Shown here piece after piece: positions 25,170 through 32,792 of a DNA stretch of 39,967 nucleotides. The stretch comes from UMGS1387 sp045541355. GTDB lineage: Bacteria > Bacillota > Clostridia > Oscillospirales > CAG-382. The DNA is taken from NCBI GenBank assembly GCA_045541355.1, contig JAZQIW010000113.1:1-39967 (forward strand), given 5' to 3'. A model generated the notes under the pieces. That model saw only the letters and a program-made list of their open reading frames with translations, was not told the origin of the DNA and did not search any database. Every line of letters begins with the position of its first letter. Position 1 is the stretch's first letter. Both the position numbers and the translations under genes were made by a program.

Positions 25170-26021
25170 ATGAAAAAAACAAAGTGCAACAAAAAAACAC
25201 GCAAAAAGGAAAGCTTCAGACGGTCGCTTGTTAAGGAAATAAAGAATAATAAAGCAACCTTTGCCGTTTATGTTATTCTTAGACTTGTTGTGATTGCCAT
25301 AATGGTGCTGTCTGTTCTCGACGGCAGATTTGAAAATGTATTTGTCTGCGGTCTGTCTCTTGTGCTTTTTCTTGTGCCCGCGTTCTTTGAAAAAAACTTC
25401 GGCATTGACCTTCCCTCAACACTTGAAATTATAATTCTTCTTTTTATTTTTGCGGCGGAGATTCTCGGCGAAATCGGATGCTATTATCAGAAGGTTCCTC
25501 TGTGGGATACCGTTCTTCATACAGTAAACGGCTTTTTGTGTGCGGCAATAGGCTTTTCGCTTGTGGATTTGCTTAACAGAAACAGCAAATCAAAATTCTC
25601 ACTGTCGCCCTTGTATCTTTCAATAGTTGCCTTTTGCTTTTCAATGACCATTGGCGTTCTGTGGGAGATGTTTGAATTTGGTGCAGACACACTTCTCGGT
25701 ACCGATATGCAAAAGGATTTTGTAATCAATAGCTTCTCAAGCGTAACCCTTGACCCGTCACAGTCAAACACACCGATTCTTGTAGATAACATCGCAAAGG
25801 TTGAGATAAACGGAAAGGATCTTGCCCTTGGGGGATATCTTGATATAGGACTTATTGATACAATGAAGGATCTTATTGTAAACTTTGTCGGAGCCGTGGT
25901 TTTCAGCTTTATCGGTTTTTTCTATGTCAAGGGAAGGGGAGGCTTTGCAAAGCATTTTATCCCAAAGCTTGATGAAAAACATAATAAAGAAGAAAATAAC
26001 GAAGAAGAAACAGTCGATTAA
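25170..26021 (+). CDS. Membrane protein resembling the YjdF/DUF2238 family
   Basis: 283 residues. A very basic N-terminus (about 30 residues) is followed by membrane segments near 32-50, 57-70, 83-98, 113-130, 148-165 and 235-252. Family-like features are WDTVLHTVNGFLCAAIGF, GVLWEMFEFGAD and the late IDTMKDLIVNFVGA. The hydrophilic loop at about 178-232 (with TLDPSQSNTPILVDN) is probably extracytoplasmic, and the tail is acidic. No enzymatic function is known for the family. It follows ispF by 22 bp with GGAGG, so it is cotranscribed with the isoprenoid genes; whether that has meaning is open. Confidence 0.7.
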   Translation: MKKTKCNKKTRKKESFRRSLVKEIKNNKATFAVYVILRLVVIAIMVLSVLDGRFENVFVCGLSLVLFLVPAFFEKNFGIDLPSTLEIIILLFIFAAEILGEIGCYYQKVPLWDTVLHTVNGFLCAAIGFSLVDLLNRNSKSKFSLSPLYLSIVAFCFSMTIGVLWEMFEFGADTLLGTDMQKDFVINSFSSVTLDPSQSNTPILVDNIAKVEINGKDLALGGYLDIGLIDTMKDLIVNFVGAVVFSFIGFFYVKGRGGFAKHFIPKLDEKHNKEENNEEETVD

Positions 26022-26042
26022 ATGAGTTTAATACGAAAGCTT

Positions 26043-26078
26043 CAAGCCCCTGTGCCGTTTGGCACAGGGGCTTGTCTT
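26043..26078. terminator. Strong, probably bidirectional terminator between the isp operon and tyrS
   Basis: A perfect 14-bp stem (26043-26056 with 26061-26074, core GCCCCTGTGCC) and a GTTT loop. It lies between convergent genes. The plus-strand side continues TCTTAATTAT and the minus side is less U-rich, so it probably acts mainly on the plus-strand transcript. Confidence 0.85.
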
Positions 26079-26091
26079 AATTATAATGTAT

Positions 26092-27318
26092 TTACGCAAG
26101 TGTTACCTTGTGGTAATCCTTTTTACCCTTCTTGATGATAACAGGCTCACCTGCAAAGAAGTCCTTGTCATAGGAAGCTGCAAAGTCGGAAACCTTGCTG
26201 TCGTTAACAGAAACACCGCCTTGCTTGATAAGACGCTTAGCCTCGCTGTTTGAGGGGCAAAGCTCTGTCCTAACGAGAAGAGCACTGAGAGAAATCTTGC
26301 CGTCGGCAAAATCTTCATCTGAAAGCTCTGTTGTGGGCATATTGTCCATATTTCCGCCTGCGCCGAAGAGAGCGCGTGCCGATTCAAGAGAAGCCTTTGC
26401 ATCCTCTTCACCGTGAACAAGGGCGGTAAGCTCATAAGCAAGCTTTTCCTTTGCCTTGTTGATGTCGCTGCCTTCAAGCTTTTCATACTCGGCAATTTCT
26501 TCGAGTGAGAGGAATGTGAGCATCTTCATGCACTTTACAACATCGGCATCGGAAACGTTTCTCCAATACTGGAAGAATTCGTAAGGACTTGTCTTGTTTC
26601 TGTCAAGCCATACAGCACCGTTTGCGGTTTTACCCATCTTTTTGCCTTCGGAGTTGAGAAGGAGGGTAATAGTCATGGCATATGCATCCTTGCCGAGCTT
26701 CTTTCTGATAAGCTCAGTACCGCCAAGCATATTCGACCACTGGTCGTCACCGCCGAACTGCATATTACAGCCGTAGTGCTTAAAGAGGTGATAGAAGTCG
26801 TAGGACTGCATTATCATGTAGTTGAATTCAAGGAAAGAAAGACCTTTTTCCATTCTCTGCTTGTAGCACTCTGCTCTGAGCATATTGTTAACCGAGAAGC
26901 AAGCACCAACCTCTCTGAGAAGCTCAACGTAGTTGAGGTCAAGAAGCCATTCCGCATTGTTAACCATCATAGCCTTGCCTTCACCGAATTCAATGAATCT
27001 TGACATCTGCTCCTTGAAGCAGTCACAGTTGTGCTGAATCTGTTCTGCTGTCATCATGCTTCTCATGTCAGTTCTTCCCGAAGGGTCACCTATGTGACCT
27101 GTACCGCCGCCGATAAGGGCAATGGGGCGGTTACCTGCCATCTGAAGTCTCTTCATAAGACAAAGAGCCATGAAGTGACCGACATGGAGAGAGTCAGCAG
27201 TAGGGTCAAAGCCGATGTAAAAAACAGCCTTTCCGTTGTTGATAAGCTCTTTGATTTCGTTTTCGTCAGTTACCTGAGCAATAAGACCGCGCGCAACGAG
27301 TTCTTCGTAAATTTGCAT
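26092..27318 (-). CDS. tyrS: Tyrosyl-tRNA synthetase
   Basis: 408 residues. The class-I motif is GFDPTADSLHVGH (about 36-48), followed by IALIGGGTGHIGDPSGR, the tyrosine-pocket region DDQWSNMLGG and KMSKS in the KMGKT form (near residue 230). A C-terminal S4 RNA-binding domain ends the protein (LCPSNSEAKRLIKQGGVSVN). It charges tRNA-Tyr. AGGAGG lies eight bases before the ATG, directly after a T-box terminator. Expression should therefore rise when uncharged tRNA-Tyr accumulates. Confidence 0.98.
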   Translation of the reverse strand: MQIYEELVARGLIAQVTDENEIKELINNGKAVFYIGFDPTADSLHVGHFMALCLMKRLQMAGNRPIALIGGGTGHIGDPSGRTDMRSMMTAEQIQHNCDCFKEQMSRFIEFGEGKAMMVNNAEWLLDLNYVELLREVGACFSVNNMLRAECYKQRMEKGLSFLEFNYMIMQSYDFYHLFKHYGCNMQFGGDDQWSNMLGGTELIRKKLGKDAYAMTITLLLNSEGKKMGKTANGAVWLDRNKTSPYEFFQYWRNVSDADVVKCMKMLTFLSLEEIAEYEKLEGSDINKAKEKLAYELTALVHGEEDAKASLESARALFGAGGNMDNMPTTELSDEDFADGKISLSALLVRTELCPSNSEAKRLIKQGGVSVNDSKVSDFAASYDKDFFAGEPVIIKKGKKDYHKVTLA

Positions 27319-27335
27319 TTGATTTTCCTCCTGTA

Positions 27336-27599
27336 ATAAAAAGTCCTCTGCCGCGAAAGCAGAGGACGCAAAATGTGCGTGTTACCACCTCTATTTGCCG
27401 CCCGCCTTTGGACAGACAGCCTCAGAGGGTTAAAAACCCAAGAAATATAACGGTTTCCAACCGCCGCAGCCTACTCTGCATGATTTCGGTGCGGAGCTAA
27501 AACGGTGTATTCACTGTGCCTTGCTTTGACCTTTCACCAACCGGTCGCTCTCTGAAAATAAGGTTGACAGCTATTATTCCGTGTTCAAACGCTTTTATC
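27336..27599 (-). promoter_or_regulatory. Tyrosine-specific T-box leader of tyrS
   Basis: The 264-nt leader has the T-box plan. In the Stem I region the specifier loop reads GAATACACC with codon TAC (Tyr) at 27507-27509. The antiterminator bulge sequence AGGTGGTAACACG carries TGGT at 27384-27387, complementary to an ACCA tRNA end as expected for tRNA-Tyr. A terminator follows. Uncharged tRNA-Tyr should pair at both sites and let transcription continue into tyrS. This region has no coding gene. Confidence 0.92.
27338..27367 (-). terminator. T-box-controlled intrinsic terminator
   Basis: A perfect 9-bp stem GTCCTCTGC / GCAGAGGAC (27343-27351 with 27359-27367), a 7-nt loop, then TTTTT (27338-27342) on the minus strand, immediately before the tyrS ribosome site. 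Confidence 0.92.
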
Positions 27600-27605
27600 C
27601 TTGTT

Positions 27606-27634
27606 ATTTTAGCATAACATTTGTTTCTTGTCAA
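27606..27634 (-). promoter_or_regulatory. Sigma-A promoter of the tyrS T-box transcript
   Basis: TTGACA (27629-27634) and TAAAAT (27606-27611) on the minus strand, spacer 17 bp. It starts only 26 bp after the stop of the restriction-methylation gene, with no terminator seen between them. Confidence 0.88.
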
Positions 27635-27660
27635 GATTTTATTTTGAATAGGCGGAACGA

Positions 27661-30444
27661 TTAATTAGTTTGCTGTACCAATTCTTGATACATCTTCATA
27701 AGCTCTGCCACACACTCAGATTCAGAATTAATCTTACCCCAGAAGCCGTAAGCCTGCATAACAGCCTTGTCGTTAGCCTGATGAGCCTTGCGAAGCTCTA
27801 CGGGCATTGTGAGTTCATCGTATAAATCAGCCAAAGAGCAATCGGGATACAAAGCTCTTGCATCGAGAATTGCCTGTGCAGTCTGTTCAATTTTTGCCTT
27901 TTGTTCTTCTGTGGGTGTGGGCCATGGGAAGTTGTTGTAGACGATATCTTTTGAATAACGATAATCGCTCTTTAATCGACCGCAGACCGCTCGCATCCAT
28001 GCCATGTGGACATTTGATATTACAATTCCAAATTCATATTGTTTTGCATTTTCAATTATTGTTGCTGCATCTGTAGGAATAACTTCATCATCTAAAAAAC
28101 CTATTGGAATGTATCTACGGTTTTCAGATGAAACACGAGGTACAATAATATATGTATCTGGATTTATTTGCTCTCTGAAAACCATAGGTGTATCAGCCAA
28201 CTTCTGTCTATCGGGTGCACCAGTTAATCTATCTTGTCTGCATGCATCAACGCGACGCATAACTTCTGGCATTTTCCTTATCTCCGATGGGCTTGCATTA
28301 ACTAACCATAGGCAGTATCGAGGTATATTGTTTATGTACTCAACTGCTCCTGTAAGTTTTTTGATAAATTTGTGTGCATTTGGTTCTTTTTTTATTAATT
28401 CACTATATTCATTTTCGTCTAGCAATAAGTTTCCGCCATCGGCGGGTCTATTTCCTGTAGACATAGGCAAAACATTGCATAATGGCTTGTTTCGACTCTC
28501 GATGAACACATCAGGAGCTTCAATTAAATATCCATTTATATTGCTTACAAACTGTAATCTGTCTGCGGAATATAGCTTTCTTTGCTTACCGTCATCATAG
28601 GTACTAAATCCAACAATAACACAATGAACAGCCGCCTTATCACTTGCTTCGCTTTCCCATTTGAAAGTTCTGTGGGCAAAATCAATATGCACACCAAATC
28701 TATCATATAGTGGTTTCCATACACCCGCTACTTGCTCACCTTGAGTAATAGAATTTGTTGAAACAAAAGCCGAACGAATACTTGTACCATACATAAACTG
28801 AGATGCTTTGAAATACCAACCTGATACATAGTCGATTTTACCAGCTGTTTTATATGGCTTGCCTTTTTCATCAATGTAAATAGAAAGAATATCGCTTTTT
28901 TGTTCTGCTGATTGTAATGAGTATCCCACAAACGGCGGATTACCCATAATATAATCAAGCTTATCCTTAGGAACAACACTTTCCCAATCAATTCTCAGCG
29001 CATTGCCTTCCACGATATTTGCATAAGACTTTAAGGGCAGAAATTCAAGATTCTGTCCTATTATTTCTTCTGTTTCACGCAGCATCTGGCTTTCGGCAAT
29101 CCAAAGTGCCGTTTTTGCAACGGTAACCGCAAAGTCATTAATTTCAATGCCATAGAATTGACCGATTGAAACCTTGATAATTCCCGAAAAGTCGTCCATT
29201 TCAATCTGGTTGTTTCTCAGGGTTGCAATAGCATCGTTTTCAAGACGACGCAGTGATATGTATGTTTCTGTAAGGAAATTACCGCTTCCGCAGGCAGGGT
29301 CAAGGAAGGTAAGAGAAGCGAGCTTGCTTTGATACTCCGAAAGTCTTGTATTTCTCGTCTTTTCTACCTTCAATGCCTTTATTTCTTCAAGCTCATCACG
29401 AAGCTCGTCGAGAAATAACGGGTCTATTACCTTGTGTATGTTCTCAATCGAGGTATAATGCATACCGCCGCTTCTTCTTGTTTCGGGGTTGAGTGTTGAT
29501 TCAAATACAGCACCAAAAATAGTAGGGCTTATGTCAGACCAGTCAAAATCCTCACTTGCTTCATGCAGAATTATATCACGGATTCTGTCATTCATCTGTG
29601 GAATTTCAATATTTTCATCCGCAAAAAGACCACCGTTTACATAGGGAAAGGCAAGCAAACTCTCGTCTTCATAGGTGTTTCTGTCACACGGCTTTGTATC
29701 AAGAATTTTGAAAAGCTCAATAAGTGCTTTTCTCAGATTCTTTGCCGTGAATGATTTAATGTAGTTGTGAAATCTTCCGTGACCGCCAAAGATTCCCGCA
29801 TCCTCGGCATAAAGACAGAATACAAGTCTTACACAAAGCTGATTCAAGCTCTTTAGAGTTTCTTGACTTTCGGGGTTGTGATACTGTCTTAAAATTTCAT
29901 CGTATAAAACACCGACAATTTTACCTGCTTTTATGGAAACCTGCATTTCACGGTGAATGTTCTCATCGCCCTTGTCAACGATGAACATAAGACGGTAATA
30001 TTCCTTGGGTAAGTCGCGAAGCAGTATGCTTTCAGGCTCGCCCGTAGGTTTTTCCATGTCATATATAAGAAATTCCTTAAAGTTGCAGGTAATAACCCAC
30101 CTCGGATGCTCGGAAAGGGGAAGGTCTACAATATAACGCTTTGCCTGCTGGAAAGGGGTAAGAAAGCTGCCGTCTGACTGCTTGATTCCTTTTCGCAAAT
30201 CCTTTTCGATACCCTTTTGCTCAATCATTACCTTGGTCTCGGGAATATGCACATCAATAAAGCCGTTAGCCTTGTCAATCTTTACCTGTTCTTCAAACTT
30301 GATAAAACTCTCCGGATGTTCTACTCCCAGAACGTCACGAAGGAGTGAAGTCCAAAAGCTTTGGCTTTCACCCTTTTCATATCCTTTGTCTTTCCAGAAT
30401 TCGCTGAATGCTTTCGCGGCTCTTTTTCTTTCTATGTCTGTCAT
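27661..30444 (-). CDS. MmeI-like type IIL restriction-modification enzyme (fused endonuclease and adenine methyltransferase)
   Basis: 927 residues in one chain, close to MmeI (919). The N-terminal nuclease motif is D64 ... E75-Q-K77 in GFIDVHIPETKVMIEQKG, a D-X10-ExK pattern of the PD-(D/E)xK type. A helical spacer follows, then the N6-adenine methyltransferase with motif I LDPACGSGNFL (near 381-391) and motif IV MGNPPFVGY (near 499-507), then a target-recognition region and a C-terminal helical part. Such enzymes methylate one strand of their site and cut about 20 nt away. No separate specificity or endonuclease gene is adjacent. The segment encoding about residues 505-815 is much AT-richer than its flanks. 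GGTGAT precedes the ATG. A methylase-only role is possible if the nuclease is inactive. Confidence 0.88.
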   Translation of the reverse strand: MTDIERKRAAKAFSEFWKDKGYEKGESQSFWTSLLRDVLGVEHPESFIKFEEQVKIDKANGFIDVHIPETKVMIEQKGIEKDLRKGIKQSDGSFLTPFQQAKRYIVDLPLSEHPRWVITCNFKEFLIYDMEKPTGEPESILLRDLPKEYYRLMFIVDKGDENIHREMQVSIKAGKIVGVLYDEILRQYHNPESQETLKSLNQLCVRLVFCLYAEDAGIFGGHGRFHNYIKSFTAKNLRKALIELFKILDTKPCDRNTYEDESLLAFPYVNGGLFADENIEIPQMNDRIRDIILHEASEDFDWSDISPTIFGAVFESTLNPETRRSGGMHYTSIENIHKVIDPLFLDELRDELEEIKALKVEKTRNTRLSEYQSKLASLTFLDPACGSGNFLTETYISLRRLENDAIATLRNNQIEMDDFSGIIKVSIGQFYGIEINDFAVTVAKTALWIAESQMLRETEEIIGQNLEFLPLKSYANIVEGNALRIDWESVVPKDKLDYIMGNPPFVGYSLQSAEQKSDILSIYIDEKGKPYKTAGKIDYVSGWYFKASQFMYGTSIRSAFVSTNSITQGEQVAGVWKPLYDRFGVHIDFAHRTFKWESEASDKAAVHCVIVGFSTYDDGKQRKLYSADRLQFVSNINGYLIEAPDVFIESRNKPLCNVLPMSTGNRPADGGNLLLDENEYSELIKKEPNAHKFIKKLTGAVEYINNIPRYCLWLVNASPSEIRKMPEVMRRVDACRQDRLTGAPDRQKLADTPMVFREQINPDTYIIVPRVSSENRRYIPIGFLDDEVIPTDAATIIENAKQYEFGIVISNVHMAWMRAVCGRLKSDYRYSKDIVYNNFPWPTPTEEQKAKIEQTAQAILDARALYPDCSLADLYDELTMPVELRKAHQANDKAVMQAYGFWGKINSESECVAELMKMYQELVQQTN

Positions 30445-30473
30445 AATATCACCCGAATAAAGTATTTTAAATT

Positions 30474-30502
30474 ATTATATCACATCTTTGTGATAACTTC
30501 AA
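30474..30502 (-). promoter_or_regulatory. Promoter of the MmeI-like gene
   Basis: On the minus strand TTGAAG (30497-30502) and TATAAT (30474-30479) with a 17-bp spacer, 30 bp before the ATG. Its -35 box lies 24 bp from that of the divergent ftrB-like promoter. Confidence 0.85.
30478..30495. promoter_or_regulatory. Perfect inverted repeat inside the MmeI-like gene promoter (candidate operator)
   Basis: TATCACATCTTTGTGATA: 7-bp arms (TATCACA / TGTGATA) around a 4-bp centre, filling the spacer and overlapping the -10 box. A protein bound here would block RNA polymerase. No regulator gene is adjacent, so the factor is unknown; a chance palindrome or small hairpin is possible. Confidence 0.5.
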
Positions 30503-30526
30503 CTGTTTTGTTGCTTTCCTTTTTTA

Positions 30527-30555
30527 TTGACATATGACCCCGGTTTTGGTATAAT
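30527..30555 (+). promoter_or_regulatory. Consensus promoter of the ftrB-like/trxA operon
   Basis: TTGACA (30527-30532) and TATAAT (30550-30555), both exact, spacer 17 bp. It would give a leader of about 135 nt. A second possible promoter, TTGCAT (30634-30639) with TAAAAT (30658-30663) and an 18-bp spacer, lies closer to the gene. Confidence 0.88.
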
Positions 30556-30698
30556 AAATTCAGTAAAAGCATCGGTAAAAGTAAAGAACGGCAGATAGTT
30601 TATAAAAAGTCACATAAATGTATTTGTATGTGCTTGCATTGTTCATTCTTTTGCGGTTAAAATATATTTAGAACAGTTAACTACTTTGGAGGCAAAAC

Positions 30699-30896
30699 AT
30701 GGCAGTAAAATTGAATCCCGATAAAGAAGTTGTAAAGACGATAAAAGAAGGACTTGAGAGAACCGGCGGATACTGTCCCTGCAGACTTTACAGAACAGAA
30801 GAATATAAATGTATGTGTGAAGAGTTTAAAGCACAGATAAAAGACCCTGATTTTGAAGGCTTTTGTCATTGTATGCTTTATTATAAAACAAAATAA
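30699..30896 (+). CDS. Ferredoxin:thioredoxin reductase catalytic-chain-like protein
   Basis: A 65-residue protein carrying all six cysteines of the FTR catalytic subunit: GYCPCR (C26, C28), KCMC (C38, C40) and GFCHC (C56, C58). In plant and cyanobacterial FTR four of these hold a [4Fe-4S] cluster next to an active disulfide, and the enzyme passes ferredoxin electrons to thioredoxin. It is shorter than the classical chain (about 110 residues), with a tighter CPC-CMC spacing. The FTR variable subunit is not encoded nearby. GGAGG precedes the ATG. A thioredoxin gene follows by 23 bp, which strongly supports the pairing. Confidence 0.88.
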   Translation: MAVKLNPDKEVVKTIKEGLERTGGYCPCRLYRTEEYKCMCEEFKAQIKDPDFEGFCHCMLYYKTK

Positions 30897-30919
30897 TTTA
30901 CCGACAGGAGGAATAAAAA

Positions 30920-31231
30920 ATGGCAGAAATTAAGATTACATCGGCAAATTTTGAAAATGAAGTTCTCAATTCAAAGCTTCCCGTTCTCGTTGATTTTTGG
31001 GCAACATGGTGCGGCCCCTGTAAAATGCTTTCACCCGTGCTTGAGGAATTTGCATCCGAAAACGAGGGTGTTTTGAAGGTCGGAAAGGTGAACGTCGATG
31101 AGGAAATGGCACTTGCCGCTCAGTTCGGAATAGTAAGCATTCCCACTCTTATACTTTTCAAAGACGGAAAACCTGCAAAAACCACCGTCGGCTTCCAGAC
31201 AAAGGAGCAGCTTGAAAAGTTTGCACTTTAG
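30920..31231 (+). CDS. trxA: Thioredoxin
   Basis: 103 residues with the classical fold pattern: VLVDFWATWCGPCKML (active site WCGPC, about residues 30-34), then VGKVNVDEEMALAAQFGIVSIPTLILFKDG with the cis-proline. It reduces disulfides in cytoplasmic proteins. AGGAGG lies upstream of the ATG. It is cotranscribed with the FTR-like gene and followed by a terminator, so its electrons plausibly come from ferredoxin rather than NADPH. No trxB is in the window. Confidence 0.96.
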   Translation: MAEIKITSANFENEVLNSKLPVLVDFWATWCGPCKMLSPVLEEFASENEGVLKVGKVNVDEEMALAAQFGIVSIPTLILFKDGKPAKTTVGFQTKEQLEKFAL

Positions 31232-31240
31232 TATCTTTTT

Positions 31241-31265
31241 AGAGCACCGAAAGGTGCTCTTTTTA
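31241..31265 (+). terminator. Terminator after trxA
   Basis: An 8-bp perfect stem AGAGCACC / GGTGCTCT with a GAAA tetraloop (31241-31260), followed by TTTT. Confidence 0.93.
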
Positions 31266-31292
31266 TGCCTTGCCGATTTGAAATAAATTCCG

Positions 31293-31321
31293 TTGACAAA
31301 GTAAAGCGGTAGTGGTAAAAT
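31293..31321 (+). promoter_or_regulatory. Promoter of the cohesin-SLH protein gene
   Basis: TTGACA (31293-31298) and TAAAAT (31316-31321), spacer 17 bp, about 33 bp before the ATG at 31354. Confidence 0.88.
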
Positions 31322-31353
31322 AGAGTCAGTACATGGATTTAAGGAGAAAAAAC

Positions 31354-32655
31354 ATGAAAAAGATATTAAAGTTGGTTTTGCCCTTTGTTATAGTTGTGCT
31401 TTGTGCGTCGGTATGTGCTTTTGCAGCAGATGCCGAGTATGAGCTTGATGTAGAGAACGGAAGCTTTGGCGATATCGTTACCGTTTCCGTCTCGATTGTA
31501 GATAGTCCCGGTTTTGGCGGTATTGCATATGATGTGCTTTATGACAGTGATGTTTTGAAGGTTGATAATGTTTCAACAGACCTTGGCGGAGAGATTGGAA
31601 CACATTCGGGTGATAGATTGGACGGCAGAATAAACTTTCAGTATGCAGGCATCAGTAATGTTGAAGGAGACGGTGTGCTTGCAGAGATAGAGTTTGAGAT
31701 CATTTCCGATGCCGAGGAGAAAACCACAGTCACCGTTGTTCCCGAAAGAGGCTCAAGCTTCTATTATGGCGGTGATGATGGACACGAGGAGTTTGATTTT
31801 ACCCTGTCAGGTGATGAGAAAACAATTGTTATTTACGGCGGCACTAAGGGAAATGGGGATGATGACTCCGTTGACGATGAAGATGATGAAAACAACGAAG
31901 ATGTAAAAGACGATAAAGACGATAAAGTCGATAAAGACGATGAAGTAGAGGATGAACCAGAGAAAGACGATGAGGATTCCTACAATGATGCTTCAAACGA
32001 AAACGTCGATGATGAGTCGGATGAGGAAGATAAAGAGCCTGTCGCCGAGGAAAAAGAAGATACAGTACCCGAAGACAGCGAAAAAAATGAGCCTGTGCAA
32101 GAGTGGAAGAATCCTTTTTCCGATGTTTCCGAAAATGATTGGTTTTATGATGCGGTAAGGAAGGCATATGATGACGGAATAATGAACGGTGTTTCGGAAG
32201 ATGAGTTTGGTCCTTCAACGCCCCTTACGCGTGCTATGTTTGTTACAATTCTTTACAGAATAGAGGAATCTCCGGAGGCGGGCGAGCCTGCCTTTGATGA
32301 TGTTGACGGCGGTGCGTGGTATGCAAAAGCTGTCGCATGGGCGAGCGAAAACGGTATTGTAAACGGTGTAAGTGAAAACACCTTCTCACCAAATGCGAAT
32401 ATAACCCGTGAGCAGCTTGCCACAATAATGTTCCGTTATGCAGTATATGGCGGACTTTCGGCGGTGACCTTAGAGGAAAATCTCGGCTTTGATGATGCCA
32501 AGGATATTTCTTCATATGCAATTCCTGCTCTTAACTGGGCGGTAGGGGCAAAGATTATCACAGGTAAAACAGCATCAACACTCGAACCTCTTGCAAATGC
32601 TACAAGAGCCGAAACCTGTGTTATTATTTCAAGATTTCTTGAGTTGAATTTATAA
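31354..32655 (+). CDS. Secreted cohesin-like protein with three S-layer homology domains
   Basis: 433 residues. A signal peptide (MKKILKLVLPFVIVV..., cleavage near CAFAA at about 25) precedes a beta-rich cohesin-type module at about 27-160 (GDIVTVSVSIVDSPGFGGIA, YDSDVLKVDNV, GDGVLAEIEFEI). A 90-residue Asp/Glu/Lys/Asn linker follows, then three SLH repeats from about 252, 311 and 375 (PFSDVSENDWFYDAV; FDDVDGGAWYAKAVAWA; FDDAKDISSYAIPALNWA). SLH domains bind pyruvylated wall polymer; cohesins bind dockerins. The protein could display a dockerin-bearing partner at the surface, but no dockerin gene is visible here. The start at 31354 has AAGGAG; an in-frame ATG 21 bases earlier is not supported. 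Confidence 0.88.
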   Translation: MKKILKLVLPFVIVVLCASVCAFAADAEYELDVENGSFGDIVTVSVSIVDSPGFGGIAYDVLYDSDVLKVDNVSTDLGGEIGTHSGDRLDGRINFQYAGISNVEGDGVLAEIEFEIISDAEEKTTVTVVPERGSSFYYGGDDGHEEFDFTLSGDEKTIVIYGGTKGNGDDDSVDDEDDENNEDVKDDKDDKVDKDDEVEDEPEKDDEDSYNDASNENVDDESDEEDKEPVAEEKEDTVPEDSEKNEPVQEWKNPFSDVSENDWFYDAVRKAYDDGIMNGVSEDEFGPSTPLTRAMFVTILYRIEESPEAGEPAFDDVDGGAWYAKAVAWASENGIVNGVSENTFSPNANITREQLATIMFRYAVYGGLSAVTLEENLGFDDAKDISSYAIPALNWAVGAKIITGKTASTLEPLANATRAETCVIISRFLELNL

Positions 32656-32663
32656 TGGCTTTT

Positions 32664-32695
32664 GCTCCCGACATAAATAGTGTCGGGAGCTTTTT
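32664..32695 (+). terminator. Terminator after the cohesin-SLH gene
   Basis: A perfect 10-bp stem GCTCCCGACA / TGTCGGGAGC with a 7-nt loop, followed by TTTTT. Confidence 0.94.
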
Positions 32696-32729
32696 ACCTA
32701 ATGTTGTATATAAAAGGTCCGAAAAAGTA

Positions 32730-32758
32730 TTTACAAATAAATTCGGATAAAGTATAAT
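32730..32758 (+). promoter_or_regulatory. Promoter of the Gfo/Idh/MocA oxidoreductase gene
   Basis: TTTACA (32730-32735) and TATAAT (32753-32758), spacer 17 bp. Transcription would begin near 32765, which rules out the in-frame ATG at 32763 as the start. Confidence 0.85.
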
Positions 32759-32792
32759 AGTCATGAAAAAATTAGTGGAGGTTGTTTTAGTG

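Noticed and set aside
28004..28600. Plus-strand frame of about 198 residues opposite the AT-rich part of the MmeI-like gene
   Set aside because: The minus-strand frame is continuous and carries the conserved protein. The plus frame has no ribosome site and no recognisable motif.
31844..32218. Minus-strand His/Arg-rich frame of about 124 residues
   Set aside because: It is the reverse of the Asp/Glu-rich linker of the cohesin-SLH protein.
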